A stretch of DNA of 60,000 nucleotides from Nymphaea colorata (taxonomy: Eukaryota > Streptophyta > Magnoliopsida > Nymphaeales > Nymphaeaceae): assembly GCF_008831285.2 (NCBI RefSeq), contig NC_045138.2, positions 6,913,205-6,973,204 on the forward strand. Direction: 5' to 3'. Below are positions 36,160 through 47,440 of the stretch, piece after piece; within the stretch, counting starts at the first letter, position 1; every line of letters begins with the position of its first letter. Both the position numbers and the translations under genes were made by a program. Under the pieces are notes generated by a model, which was not told where the DNA came from, searched no databases, and saw only the letters and a list, made by a program, of their open reading frames with translations.

Positions 36160-37040
36160 TTTATGAGACCACAGTGAATAAAATGTCTGTTCAAAATAAT
36201 ATGCAGACAAAATTGGCCGAACTGATAAGAAATGGTCAATTTGATTTAAGTGGCCAAGATCTGAAGTATACCCATCTCGCTCTATCTGTGAAACCATTTA
36301 GCAACGTAAAGCTACAGCGAGAAAGAGAGAGAGAACGGAAAGCTCTTTGATTTAGGGAATATCAACATGACATAAGAACTGAATGGCTAATAACAAAGAA
36401 GCAGAGTGTATAGTCAACTAGTAAGAACGATGCTTGACATGGAATATGCCAAATTGGTGGCTTTCAACATGTTGGATTCATATGGAAAATGCCAAATTAT
36501 AACGCGTTCCATATTGACAAAAGGATCCTGGAATGGACAATTTCGGCCGCATGTAGGGGTGAAAAGATAGGTGGAGTTTCCGTGGGGCGTGTGCTTATAG
36601 AGCTACTTTAAAACCTTAAATTTACAGTTGCATCTTAAATTTACAGTTGCATTTAGGTGCAGTCAGTTCAGTTGTATGAGGCAGTCTACTAGACCCAGGT
36701 CACTGCTCTATGAACCTGCGTGGATTTAGTTTTTAAATATATATTCACTGTCACATGGAAAATTTTTTTTTGGCTCCGCCATTAAATGCCACGGATTTAA
36801 GACTTGACATGTCTTTTTGTCGACAAACGATCATGAATCACGCAATAAGCCAAGTTAAACCGTCGGAAGAGAGCAAGTGATTAAGAAACTAGGAGCGTCG
36901 CAATAATTAGCGACCCTTGCATTTTAATGACTCAGATCTCTGGCAACGAATCTTTTTCAAATTGAATGGATATATATGATATGGTCGTTTTGAAGAATTA
37001 GGCTGTTTCGTGTTTGCTCTTTAGGAGGCACACAGTGTTG
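36160..37040. other. 5' flank of the receptor-like gene
   Basis: No gene. A GGCTCCGCCATT end near 36771-36782 may be a decayed CAGTGGCGGAGCC MITE. A promoter for the receptor gene would lie here, but I see no decisive element. Confidence 0.35.
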
Positions 37041-37051
37041 TTCTACCAGCA

Positions 37052-37622
37052 ATGTCAGGCAGGCACACCACCGTCTTCTTAATTACTACTCTCCTCCTCA
37101 TCCCCCCTTACATGTGCTCATAAAGATCTGGAGGTTACGCAACCACCAGCAGCTTCAGCGGTACTCTGCCACTTGAACCAGAGTTCAGCACTCCTTCGAT
37201 TCAAGCACAGGATTAGTAAATTTCTCTCTCCAGGAGAACTGAGTTCATGGGAGGGGAATGGGTCTGACTGCTGCCGTTGGGAAGGCATCACTTGCCACAG
37301 CATTACCGGCTTTGTTATTAAACTGCAGATACCTGAAGTTACAGATGGTGATATCATCGGCAGCATCGACCCATCCTTGTTTGAGCTTAAACAACTCCAG
37401 CTTCTAGATCTCAGCTACAATGGGTTCAACGGTAGCATCCCCAAGGGACTCGTGGAACTCACCCGCCTCACTCACCTCGACCTGTCTTACTGTCGCTTCA
37501 CAGGGCAAATTCCAGAACAATTATTGGAAATGACATGGTTGATCTCTCTGAATCTCTCTAGGAATGACGGGGGCCTGCAACTCCAGCGACCTAATTTCAC
37601 AGCGCTTGTCAGAGGGTTAGTC
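37052..37622 (+). pseudogene. Cf/RLP-type leucine-rich-repeat receptor-like protein, 5' part
   Basis: The start ATG at 37052 opens a classic signal peptide (MSGRHTTVFLITTLLLIP), but that frame hits TAA at 37118. The mature N-terminus continues one base out of frame from about 37095. It carries CHLNQSSALLRFKHRIS, SSWEGNGSDCCRWEGITC (the paired-Cys cap of plant LRR proteins), then LRRs such as LQLLDLSYNGFNGSIP and LTHLDLSYCRFTGQIP. A single extra base, most simply in the run of six C at 37102-37107, explains the shift. The frame runs to GGG TTA GTC and stops at TGA, which is the first three bases of the inserted copia LTR. The reading resumes at 43538. Such receptors sit in the plasma membrane and sense pathogen or peptide ligands. 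Confidence 0.85.
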
Positions 37623-38090
37623 TGATGGGATTTCTCCCCATAAAGCATATACAAAACCAAACGTATATACCCTAAACAGGATCATGCTCATACTAAATCA
37701 TTGAAACAAACAAAACCTTAAACTGAAGCGGAAGCGTACCTGAATCCATCTGATCTGGTGCACGGGAAGATCGCAGCAAGGTCTTCCAGGGTACGTGCGG
37801 TGCGCGTGAGGTCTCTCTCAGATGGGGAAGAGAAAACCCTAGAAACCAAAAGCAACTGTTCGCACGACCCCAGGGACCACTACCATTATATAATGAGGAC
37901 AATTACGGATTCAACCCATCAAAGAGTCCGTAATTGCGTACTAGTATCTATACATTTCAAAATTACCCCATACCATCTAAAATGACGTAATATCCTAAAA
38001 TGCAATCACTTAAGCAGATATTTACGTTAAGACAACCATAATGTCTGAAATTCATCATAGACATAAGCCGGCCCATCAAATGATCTTACA
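37623..38090 (-). repeat. Copia 3' LTR (left)
   Basis: 468 bp, differing from the right LTR at 11 positions by my count, ten of them transitions. Adjacent on the right (38091-38106) is the polypurine tract, read on the minus strand as GGCCCAAGTGGGAGAT. Confidence 0.95.
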
Positions 38091-38649
38091 ATCTCCCACT
38101 TGGGCCAAATATGTCTTTGTACATTCAGACATTACATAAAACTTTAGGAGCTCATAATTGCTATCTTATTAAACGTCATTTCACCAATCTCGTCCATGAT
38201 CATATCAACACAGAACCAAAGCGGCTTTCACTATAATAAAATTAGCTAAACCTTCAATGATCACAAATGTTAACATAATCAATGACATAGATCTGATATG
38301 AATGTATAGCATGAGAATTACATGTAATGTGATTACAACATGTCTATTCTCAACTGGTCCAACTTTAAAACCTTATGGAGATAAAAAACATAAGCACATA
38401 AACACAGAATGGAACCAAAGAACTTTAAACTTTATTCTGCAGAAAACCGAATACATGTCCATACATTAGAGCAAACAAAATACAAACTCTCACTAAACCA
38501 GCACATCATCCAAGGATAACACTCCATACGAACACATGTTCGTGAAAGACCTTATGTCTTAAACCCTTGGTAAGCGGATCCGTAATCATAGAGTTTGTCC
38601 CAATATGCTATAAAGACACGTGACCATTCTGTATTCCCTCTTTAACAGC

Positions 38650-40020
38650 CCAAAAACTTAATGTCGATGTGCTTCGACTTTGACAAACTGTGGCTGTTAT
38701 AAGAGTACATGACTGCTGAATTATTGTCACACAACAACCTTAGTGGTCTTTCTACACTATACATAATGCGCAACCCCGTGACAAAATTCTGCAATCACAA
38801 AACTTGATTGAATACCATTATCTTGGCACCTAGCAAAGTCAGAATCTGAATACCCAATGATCTCCCACTGGTCTGACTTCTTGTATGTGAGCATAAAACC
38901 TTATGTTCTTTTTTAAGTACCTCAAAACTCCTTTGGCTGCTTTCTAATGACCCATACCAGGATCACTTAAGTATCTGCTTAACATTCCAATGATAAATGC
39001 AATATCCAAACGAGTACAAACCTGAACATACATAAGGCTTCACACAACAGACAAATAGGGAATCATTTCCATTTCTATAGATTCGATTTTACTTTTAGGG
39101 CACTGTTTGAGTCTAAACTTGTCTCCTTTAGCAACTGGAGTCTTTCATGGTTTACAATCCTTCATGTCATATCGCTGAAGCACCTTATCAATGTAGGCCT
39201 TTTGTGATGATCCAAGAATACCCCGAGAATGGTCTCGAAATGTTTGGATCCTCAATACAAAAGATGCACAACCAAGATCCTTCATGTCAAACTTTGTTGA
39301 CTAAAAATCTTAGTTTCATGCAATATGCCAACATCATTACTTGCCAACAATATATCATTGACATATAAAACCAGAAAGATAAATTTGCCCCCACTGAACT
39401 TTTGGTATACACATTCATCAACCATATTAATTTCGAAACCAAATGAAACTATATCTTGATGAAGTTTGTAATACCATTGACTGAAAAACTTGCTTTAGTC
39501 TATATATGGATTTCCTTTGTGACACCTCTACTTAATTTTCTTGAGGTTGTTGAGTTTGTTCTTCAGTATAGAGATCGACATCATTACCTTCTTCTGAATA
39601 GAGTGGACTCAGGTCCCTCTTCAAAAGCAATGTTTATAACCTGATCACCTCCCAAACTCAATATCCTCAAAGAAATGAGCATTTCCTTTTCAAAGAAAGA
39701 CTTACTGAATGGATTAAAAAAAAAAAACTTATAACGCCTTAATGTTTGTTCATTTTCCCTTTATACATTCAGTACAGACATTAAAGTCTGTAAAATCAAG
39801 GGACTCAAGAATTCCTTTTGACATAAGCCTTTATATTCTCTTTTCATAGATATGTCCTAAGCGCCAATGCCATAACATAGCATAATTCTCTTTGGCCAAT
39901 TTTCTTTTAGTACCACTAAACGTAACATGCAAGGTTTCATTATATGAAGCAACCGTATCAAGCAAATAAAGGTTATCGCTACTAAACAAAGAACCAGTGG
40001 AATTCAAATTTGAATGCAAA
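38650..40020 (-). pseudogene. Remains of copia pol (pre-integrase, end of RT, RNase H)
   Basis: About 40020-39780 reads AMLWHWRLGHIYEKRI, the GAG-pre-integrase domain. The sequence then jumps to late RT text near 39430 (FLVLYVNDILLA-like, with the catalytic YVDD mutated to YVND) and RNase H blocks: QVCTRLDIAFIIGMLSRYLS at about 39025-38965 and SRSTSTLS-like text near 38660. Integrase core and early RT are deleted, and many codons are stops. Confidence 0.75.
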
Positions 40021-40150
40021 AACTACTTAAATTTATTTTCTCCAAATGAACAATAATAACCAAATTTGTTCAGTAAGGAAATAACAACCAAATTCCGTCT
40101 AAAAGGCGGTATTACATAAGTTTCTATCAAATTCAAATAACAACCAATCT

Positions 40151-40588
40151 TTAACAATAACTCAAAAAATCTGTTATGGCTTCAATCTTCGCCTTCATGT
40201 CATCGCCCTCATAGATGAATCTTTCAGCATCAATTGGCGTCCGACAATTTAAGCAGCCCTGCACAGAAACACTTATGTGAGTAGTAGCAACCGAATCTAC
40301 CCATAAGTGCCTTGGTACTGAAATTAAATTAACTTCAGAACAAACCAAAGTAAGAATCGTACCTTTCTTTTCACTCCATGCGTGATACTTAGTACAATCC
40401 TTCTTCATATGACCTTCATCCTTGCAAAAGAAGCAGCTTGATTTGCCTTTCTTATGCTTCTTCTGTTTCTTAATGGATGCGTGATCAACTGCAATTTTCT
40501 TAAAAGTCTTCCTTTTCTTACTTTTAGGCGTAGTAGCCAAGTGAGCACTTTCTATCCTATCATGCTTCAATCTCTCCTCTTCTTCCAC
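40151..40588 (-). pseudogene. Copia gag zinc knuckle and protease
   Basis: A lysine-rich stretch leads to CFFCKDEGHMKKDC, the CCHC nucleic-acid-binding knuckle, and then HLWVDSVATTHIS. The protease signature of the family is W-x-DSGAT/C-HI; here the Gly after DS is replaced by Val (DSVATTHI), which should disable the aspartic protease. Confidence 0.85.
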
Positions 40589-40615
40589 ACAGTGCGAAAT
40601 GAGCTCATTAAGAGT

Positions 40616-41149
40616 TCATTTCTCCTTCTGACAGTTATAACTAACTTTAAACTGTCCAAACTGTGGTGGAAGAGAAAGAAGAACCATATGCACTATAAAG
40701 TCTTCGGGTAACCTCAGACCTAGCGCCTGTAATTTTGAAGCAAGATGAGACATTTCCATAATGTGCACTCGTATGTTCCTCTTACTTTTATACTTCAGCG
40801 TCACAAGTTTACTCAAAAGAGTGCTTGTTTCAGCCTTTTCATTTTTAGCAAAACGTTTTTCAATCTCTTCAAGGAACGCCTTGGCACTAGCCTTTTCAGT
40901 AATAGAGCCCCGAAAATTTTCTGGGATTGATCTCTTCATGATCATTAGACACATGCGGTTTGAGCGTTCCCACCGTTCAAAGTACCGCTTATCCTCATGG
41001 AAACTTTGATCTGTTGGATGAGGTGGGCACAACTCCCTAAATGCAAGGTCTAGATCCATACAACCCAGAACAATCATAACAGTTTCTTTCCAGTCCTTAA
41101 AATTCGAACCATTTAACTCAGGAACAGTACTCAAATTTGCAGATATCAT
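40616..41149 (-). pseudogene. Copia gag (UBN2-type capsid)
   Basis: Reads from about MISANLSTVPELNGSNFKDW through RNMRVHIMEMSHLASKLQ-like text (here KRNIRVHIMEMSHLASKL), then LPPQFGQFKVSYNCQKEK and a stop. This is the usual plant copia capsid. The stop separates it from the zinc-knuckle part, which continues in the same polyprotein in related elements. Confidence 0.88.
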
Positions 41150-41859
41150 AGAAGCAGAACTCACTGTATAAAGAACAAACCAAAGCATGCTCACAATCAA
41201 AACATGTACAAAAATGAAATAACAAACATAAATGAATTTAAATACAATGGCCTAAATCCCATCACAAGGTACCGGTGCAACGTTAATATCCAATCTTTGG
41301 ATTGAAATACTAACTGCAAGTGGTATTCTTGGTCAACAATGAATATAGATAATTAACCCTGTTAAACAACGAACCTATCTTTGGATTGACTCGCTATTCA
41401 CATGGAAACCTGAAAAATTATCACATATTCATTGCCATGTATACTTAAACCTGACCAAACAACAATCCTCCTTTGGGTTGATTATTGCCCGCATGGATCA
41501 AATATACTATCATCTAATGTTCAAAACAAGCAAATTCGTACAACAGAGGTCACTTTGGCGACATAATGTACAAACGTACTCATTTCAAACAATAGACATG
41601 GCCAAAGATTAAATTCATAATCCAAACATTCATCTAAAGTACACACACAAATTAACAACATGCAAAACATAATGCATAAACCAAATTTTCATACACATAT
41701 GCCCTACATTAAATCCAAAACCAAAATGATTCAATGAAATGAGCCCAAAAGAGTCCAAAATTTATAAACCAGTATCATAATCGTGCTTAAGAGGGTCAAG
41801 AACTACTGAATCCGCCTTAAAATGGCCCGTATCGTTCTTAAACCACAATTATAACACCC

Positions 41860-42245
41860 ACATGTCCCTATATAGGGCTGAACCAGTCTTAAAGTTAGAC
41901 GTATCGGTCAAAAATAGACCGTATCGGTTTTAAAACCCATTGAACCGGTTAAAATTGGCTAAAAAACGGTTCCAGAACTCAATGAACTGGTCTGAAAAGC
42001 CCTGAATCGGTCTAAATATCAAGTGAACCGGTCTGAAAATGCTAGAATCGGTTCCAAAACTGAATGAACCGGTCCCAAAGTGGTCCAAATCGGGTTTAAA
42101 AGGTCCGAACCGGCCTCTAGAAGGTCCGAACCGGTCTGAATCGGACCGAATCTGTTCTGAAACGTATTGAACCGGTCTGAAACCGAATGAACCAGTTCGA
42201 GTCTTTTCCAAAACCGGTTTAAAAAAAAATTAAACCGATTTACTT
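41860..42245. repeat. GAACCGGTCTGAA degenerate tandem repeat in copia leader
   Basis: About a dozen copies of AACCGGTCTGAA, AATCGGTCTAAA and GGTCCGAACCGG at irregular 18-30-bp spacing. AACCGGTT is palindromic, so hairpins are possible in the element RNA. Confidence 0.8.
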
Positions 42246-42279
42246 AAACCAAATGGATCCGGATCAAACGCAGGGGCTC

Positions 42280-42930
42280 GGGCGCGAGGCGGCAAAATGT
42301 TTTTTTTTTTTTTAAATCACGATGGATCCGGATCGAGTCTGTCAAGACCCGACCCGGTCCGACACAGCTCGACCGCCCGAGCGTCGCGGCCGTCGCCTCC
42401 ACCGCTCGCCTACCGAACGGCAGGCAGGCGATGGTCATCCACCGGCAGGCCACCCAACTTCGTGGGTGGCCGCCGGCAGGAGCCGCCTGGACGGCCGGCC
42501 GTCTCCTACCGAAAACCGGCCGTTTCCGACCGGTTTTCACCTTCTGATTTCCGCCGCTTTTCCTGGATTTGGGCAGTTGCTGAAGCGGCGAGGAGGCCAC
42601 CGGTGGGTCGCCGGTGACTGTGGGTGGATGGCGGCGGGTCACACGGGCCCGTCCGGCGACAGCTGAGTCGCCGGCGGTCGCCCTCTGCCGGCCATCACCT
42701 CTCCCTGCCTTCGCCTTTTCCCTTCCTCTTGTTTTCTTCTTTCATGGCTGCGAAGGAGACGCCGAGGGCACCGACAGGCCACCCACGGCGTGGGTGGCCG
42801 CAGGCAGCGACGCGCCCCAACGGTCGGAGGCCCGCCATCGCCCAACGGTGACAGACGCCCCCGATCCTGTCGTCCCCTTCTACGATCCTCCTCATGGCTG
42901 CAACGGAAGCCCGACGGCTTCCGTCGCACG
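42280..42930. other. GC-rich leader block of the copia element
   Basis: Strikingly GC-rich in an AT-rich window. It holds two perfect or near-perfect hairpins, GGCCACCC...GGGTGGCCG at about 42448-42471 and GGCCACCCACGGCGTGGGTGGCC at about 42778-42800 (given by position and arms). Open frames on both strands here are low-complexity products of GC richness; I do not believe any is a gene. Confidence 0.6.
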
Positions 42931-43050
42931 CCCAAAAACACAAAATTTTTTTTTTTTGAAAACAATACTTGCAGCCGAAGAACAGGGAAGAACCCAACGG
43001 GAAGACGCACAAAATCATCCAAAAATTCAACGATTTAATGAAGAACATAG

Positions 43051-43062
43051 GCTCTGATACCA
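43051..43062 (-). other. Copia primer-binding site
   Basis: The minus strand reads TGGTATCAGAGC, complementary to the 3' end of plant initiator Met-tRNA, two bases from the LTR. Confidence 0.95.
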
Positions 43063-43064
43063 AA

Positions 43065-43532
43065 TGATGGGATTTCTCCCCATAACGCATATACAAAACC
43101 AAACGTATATACCCTAAACAGGATCATGCTTATGCTAAATCATTGAAACAAACGAAACCTTAAACTGAAGCGGAAGCGTACCTGAATCCATTTGATCTGG
43201 TGCACGGGAAGATCGCAGCAAGGTCTTCCAGGGTACGTGCGGTGCGCGTGAGGTCTCTCTCAGATGGGGAAGAGAAAACCCTAGAAACCAAAAGCAACTG
43301 TTCGCACGACCCCAGGGACCACTACCATTATATAATGAGGACAATTACGGATTCAACCCATCAAAGAGTCCGTAATTGCGTACTGGTATTTATACATTTC
43401 AAAATTACCCCATACCATCTAAAATGACGTAATATCCCAAAATGCAATCACTTAAGCGGATATTTACGTTAAGACAGCCATAATGTCTGAAATTCATCAT
43501 AGACATAAGCCGGCCCACCAAATGATCTTACA
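43065..43532 (-). repeat. Copia 5' LTR (right)
   Basis: 468 bp. On the minus strand it holds a TATA-like CATTATATAATGG at about 43327-43339, a candidate element promoter. Confidence 0.95.
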
Positions 43533-43537
43533 TAGTC

Positions 43538-46072
43538 CACTTGCAACACCTTCGACTCGACGAAGTAAGAGTCTCCATGAGTGGCAGGGATATGAGCATG
43601 GCCTTAGTGTCTTCACCATCTCTCCAGAAATTGCAGACGCTCACCTTGTCTGACTGTAACATTTCTGGTCCATTGGTCGACTCACTTGATCTTCAGTTGC
43701 AATCACTATCTAACTTGGATTTAGGTCACAATGACCTGCAACGTGTGCCCAAGTTCGTGGAAAACCTCACCTCCTTAACCATTCTCAAGTTGTCCAGTTG
43801 TGGGCTACAGGGAAACTTTCCTTGGAGCATTTTTTTGCTGCCTAAATTGGTGATTCTTAATGTTTCAGACAATGTTCATTTGGCAGTAACATTGCCACCA
43901 GGAAACCTTACAAGGAGCGTCAATATTAGAGATCTGCAGCTCGCTTCTTTCAAAGAGCTGTCTGTTGGCCTCTTGATGCCCTCAAAGCCCCCACCACAGC
44001 CACCGATAGATCTGAGAGCAAATAAAATGAAGGAAGCTATCGTGTCATCTTGTCGTTCGAGTAGAGTTTCCATCAGGAACTCATCCACCAACAATCCACC
44101 AGGTTTGATCCCCGAAGGTTTATGCTCATTTCGCCACCTTAATTATTTATGACTTAATGACAACTCCTTCAATGGAACAATTCCAACGTGTTTTTCCAGT
44201 CTTTCCACCCTTGTGGTGTTAGTTCTCAGTAATAATAGCTTAATCGGAAGCATCCCATCATCACTTTTCACCCTTCCTTACTTGACAATGTTAAACCTTA
44301 GATATAATATGTTGAGTGGTTCACTCCCTGTTTTCTATAATCCAACTTCAAAATTGGCATATCTTTCCCTTGATAACAATTTGTTAAGCGGAGATATCTT
44401 ATTTTTCATGCATAGACTACCTTCTCTACAAACAGCTAGCTTTTCCTCCAATGATTTCACTGCGGTCTTCAATCTTTCGCATTTTTTGAGTATGAAGGGC
44501 TTAGTCTTGTTAGACCTCTCCAATAACAGAAGATTAAGGTTGGAGTTAATATCCAATTACAATAATTATGATGGACATGAGCACCCTTCCATAAATCCCT
44601 GGCAGATGCAGTTCTTAAACCTAAGTTTTTGCAACATCCAAAGTTTTCCCAAGTTCATTTGTGAATTAGGGCAGCTTCAGCATCTCGACCTTTCTGGTAA
44701 CAACATGGGAGGGAAAGTACCATCTTGTTTATGGAGCATTACTGGTTTAGAATCTCTAATTCTTGATCATAACAAGCTAGATGGATTTCTGGAGCCAGCC
44801 AATTTCATCACAAGGGTTATTGGCAGTCAATTGTTTTTCTTGACAGCTTCAAACAACCAAATCAGTGGATCAATCCCACTTTTTCTTTGCAACTTTATTG
44901 TTGAATCTAGCATTTTGGACATGTCAACCAATGCTCTCACAGGTGCAATACCAAATTGCCTTTGCAAAGCAACTCGATTGAAACTTAGAAAGAACCAATT
45001 ACAAGGACATATTCCGATTGGATTCAACGATATGGAACTCCTTGACTTGAATGGCAATAACTTGATTGGCAAAATTCCAAAATCCCTTTCCAATTGCACA
45101 AGCTTGGAAGCTCTAGATTTGGGTAACAATGAATTAGAAGACACATTTCCCAATTGGCTAAGCCAACTAAGCAAGCTAAAAGTACTGGTTTTAAGATCAA
45201 ACCATTTTTATGGACCCATTCCTGCCTTCGGTTCACTACATTCATTTCCAGCATTGAAGATTTTGGACATATCTAGCAATCACTTTTCTGGGAATCTGCC
45301 ACGTGAATTGTTTAAAGGACTTGAGGCCATGAAGAGTAAAGCTTTAGGGGGTGAGGATGTATTTTCAAGAGAGTATGGTGTTCATGTGTCTGAAGTCTTC
45401 TCTTACATCTATCACTTACATTGTCAAGTGGAGGAAAGAATTAAAGGAAAGATTTATTCCATAACAAGTTCGACATGGCCCTTCAATAATATTATTGAAG
45501 TGTCCAACAATAACTTTTTTGGGGAAATTCCTATCGAGATAGGAATGTTGAACTATTTGCGTGGATTTAATGTTTCTGACAACCATCTAAATGGCTTCAT
45601 CCCCAATTCATTTGGCAATCTTCTGCAACTAGAGTGGTTGGAACTTTCGCAGAACCAACTAACAGGAACCATACCAGAGGGGCTTGCAGATCTCACATTT
45701 CTTTCCATCTTAAACTTATCATATAATGATTTGCAGGGAAGGATACCTCAAGAAAAGCAATTTAGCACTTTCGATTCATCTTGCTTTAAAGGAAACCCGA
45801 AGCTTTGTGGCCCACAGATCAAGAGAGCATGCCCTACTAAAACGAACGGTCACAATGACAATATGAGCAAGCAAGAGGAGGAGACAGGGGTCTGGATGTA
45901 TGGATTGGTTGGAATAGGATTTGCAGTAGGATTGATGACCATAACTCTGCCCCTTGTATTCATGGAAAGTATACAAAACTGGTGTTGGGATCAAACTGAC
46001 AAGATGATACAATTTATCGGGATCAAGATGCAAATTCGTCATTCAAAATTTGGCACGCATAGGATCCCATGA
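43538..46072 (+). pseudogene. Cf/RLP-type LRR receptor-like protein, 3' part
   Basis: Continues the frame broken at 37622: GTC|CAC TTG CAA CAC. It opens HLQHLRLDEVRVSMSG and has LRRs to about 43890. About 65 codons (43890-44095) then lose the LRR pattern. LRRs resume at IPEGLCSFRHLNYL, where TGA at 44150-44152 replaces what is probably a serine codon (L-x-L pattern). After it comes an uninterrupted 600-codon run of LRRs, the non-LRR island (about 45310-45480, LGGEDVFSREYGVHVSEVFS), four more LRRs (VSNNNFFGEIP ... LSYNDLQGRIPQ), the cap CFKGNPKLCGP, an acidic stretch, a transmembrane helix (VWMYGLVGIGFAVGLMTITL) and a short basic tail without a kinase. This is the Cf-9/RLP layout. Three separate lesions make the locus a pseudogene. 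Confidence 0.9.
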
Positions 46073-46310
46073 AAGTGTGTGTGTTTGTTGGTGTTAGAGA
46101 GTCAAAACTGTCTTCAGATGTTTGTTCTTGAGCTTGTGTCTTTTAGCATGCAGTTGAGCATGATAGAATTTTTTCTCTCTTTTTTCAGTTTGAAGATGTA
46201 ATAATGTATGCTTATGTATGCATAGTTTTTTGCTTTTGCTTGGTCTTGTCGTCGGTGCAACAGACTTTTAATGCTGATTATATTACTTGAGTTTAACAAA
46301 CTTATGGTGC
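46061..46310 (+). repeat. Receptor 3' end and UTR, duplicated at 46959-47205
   Basis: From the last codons (ATC CCA TGA) through GTCAAAACTGTCTTCAGATG, AGCATGATAGAATT and ACTTGAGTTTAACAAACTTA. The same series recurs downstream. The duplicate marks an old tandem gene duplication. Confidence 0.85.
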
Positions 46311-46335
46311 ATTTACTTGAGCTTTTGCTGCATCA

Positions 46336-46551
46336 AACTTTTCCCAAATTCATTTGCGAACTAGAGAGCCTTATGCATCTCGACATCTCTAATAACAACA
46401 TAGAAGGGAAAATGTCATGTTTGTGGATCAATACCATGTTACAAACTCTAATTGCTGATTGTAACAAGCTAGATGGATTTGAGGAACCAACCAACGTCAC
46501 TAAGACCGTTGGCACTCAATTGTCTCTTTTGACAACCATGTGCCCTCTTTA
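46336..46551 (+). pseudogene. LRR fragment of a second, deleted receptor-like gene
   Basis: Reads FPKFICELESLMHLDISNNN, then KMSCLW and CNKLDGFEEPTNV to QLSLLTTM. It is a close copy of the first gene at 44645-44855 (FPKFICELGQLQHLDLSGNN, SCLW, HNKLDGFLEPANF, QLFFLTASN). Everything before and most after is missing. Confidence 0.85.
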
Positions 46552-46958
46552 ATCGACCTTTGAAACCCAGAGCAAGTAACACCATAAGGATCGAACTGAA
46601 GATGTGTGTTGATGGCACACCGCCCATCCTACCAGCTATGATGTGCCCATGGAGGCAGTTAATTACATATGCAAACTTAATACTGAAATCAAGAAGGATC
46701 CAGCAAATCTGATAAAACATCCCACAATCCTTTACAAGCGGGTTGCAGGGGTTGATGTTTTAGAAGTTTAATAATAGTCATGTCCGCAAATACTATTTTA
46801 TATAGAAAATTTTTGCGACTCTGTTTTACCTAGTTAGTTGAGATTCAAAATATAATTATATATATATATATATGTAAAAGGTACTTTATTTAATCAGTTA
46901 AATAAAAGACGATGGAATTTAAACTTCACGCAGATTCATCCTAAATTTGTTAATCATA
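46552..46958. other. Filler between the two pieces of the second receptor copy
   Basis: No receptor sequence recognised. Contains a short (TA)n run at about 46857-46873. It probably replaced the deleted LRR, island and transmembrane part. Confidence 0.4.
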
Positions 46959-47205
46959 TGATCCCATAAAAGGTGTGCATATCCATTGGTGTTAGGCAGT
47001 CAAAGTTGTCTTCAGATGTCGTTCATGAGCTCGTGTCTATATCAACATGTTGAGAAAGATAGAATTGTCTTTTCATTTTTTCAGTTTCAAGCCATTTTCA
47101 TGTATGTGTGTGCTTAGTTTGCTATTTCACTTTTACTTCATCTTATCGTGGGTCCAATAGATGCTTAACGCTAGGCATGCTACTTGAGTTTAACAAACAT
47201 AACTG
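46959..47205 (+). pseudogene. 3' terminus of the second receptor-like copy
   Basis: Begins ATCCCATAAAAGG, so the copy keeps Ile-Pro-stop, with TAA in place of TGA. It then follows the 3' UTR of the first gene: GTCAAAGTTGTCTTCAGATG, AGATAGAATTGTC, ACTTGAGTTTAACAAACATA. Confidence 0.8.
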
Positions 47206-47440
47206 GTACATTTTCCATCATTTCTGTGTATGAAAATGGCATAGATGCATACAATTTGTACTTAAATTTGCAGTATTCCTTTCAAATTAAGCGTTCATTT
47301 GTCTGCATTAACACATGTGAATTAGTGCAGTTACCAAACCGCAATTAAGGTCCCCTTTAGAATTGATCAATGGAATTCAAAGAGTTGTGCTGCACTATGT
47401 TTTAGTCAATCCAAAGAATGAAACAAACTCAACCGCAAAA

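Larger units (their letters stand above)
37623..43532 (-). mobile_element. Young Ty1/copia LTR retrotransposon inserted in the receptor-like gene
   Basis: Two 468-bp LTRs (37623-38090 and 43065-43532) begin TGATGGG and end CTTACA on the plus strand. The element is flanked by the 5-bp target duplication TAGTC at 37618-37622 and 43533-43537. It lies on the minus strand: the primer site is next to the right LTR and gag precedes protease and RT towards the left. Internal parts: leader 41150-43050, gag 40616-41149, zinc knuckle and protease about 40151-40588, pre-integrase region about 39780-40020, and RT/RNase H remnants about 38650-39670. Integrase core and the first half of RT are missing, and stops are scattered through pol, so it depends on other copies to move. 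Confidence 0.95.

Noticed and set aside
42244-43102. Several overlapping 100+ codon frames on both strands
   Set aside because: They lie in the GC-rich leader of the copia element; all are Arg/Pro/Gly/Ala-rich and overlap each other in many frames.
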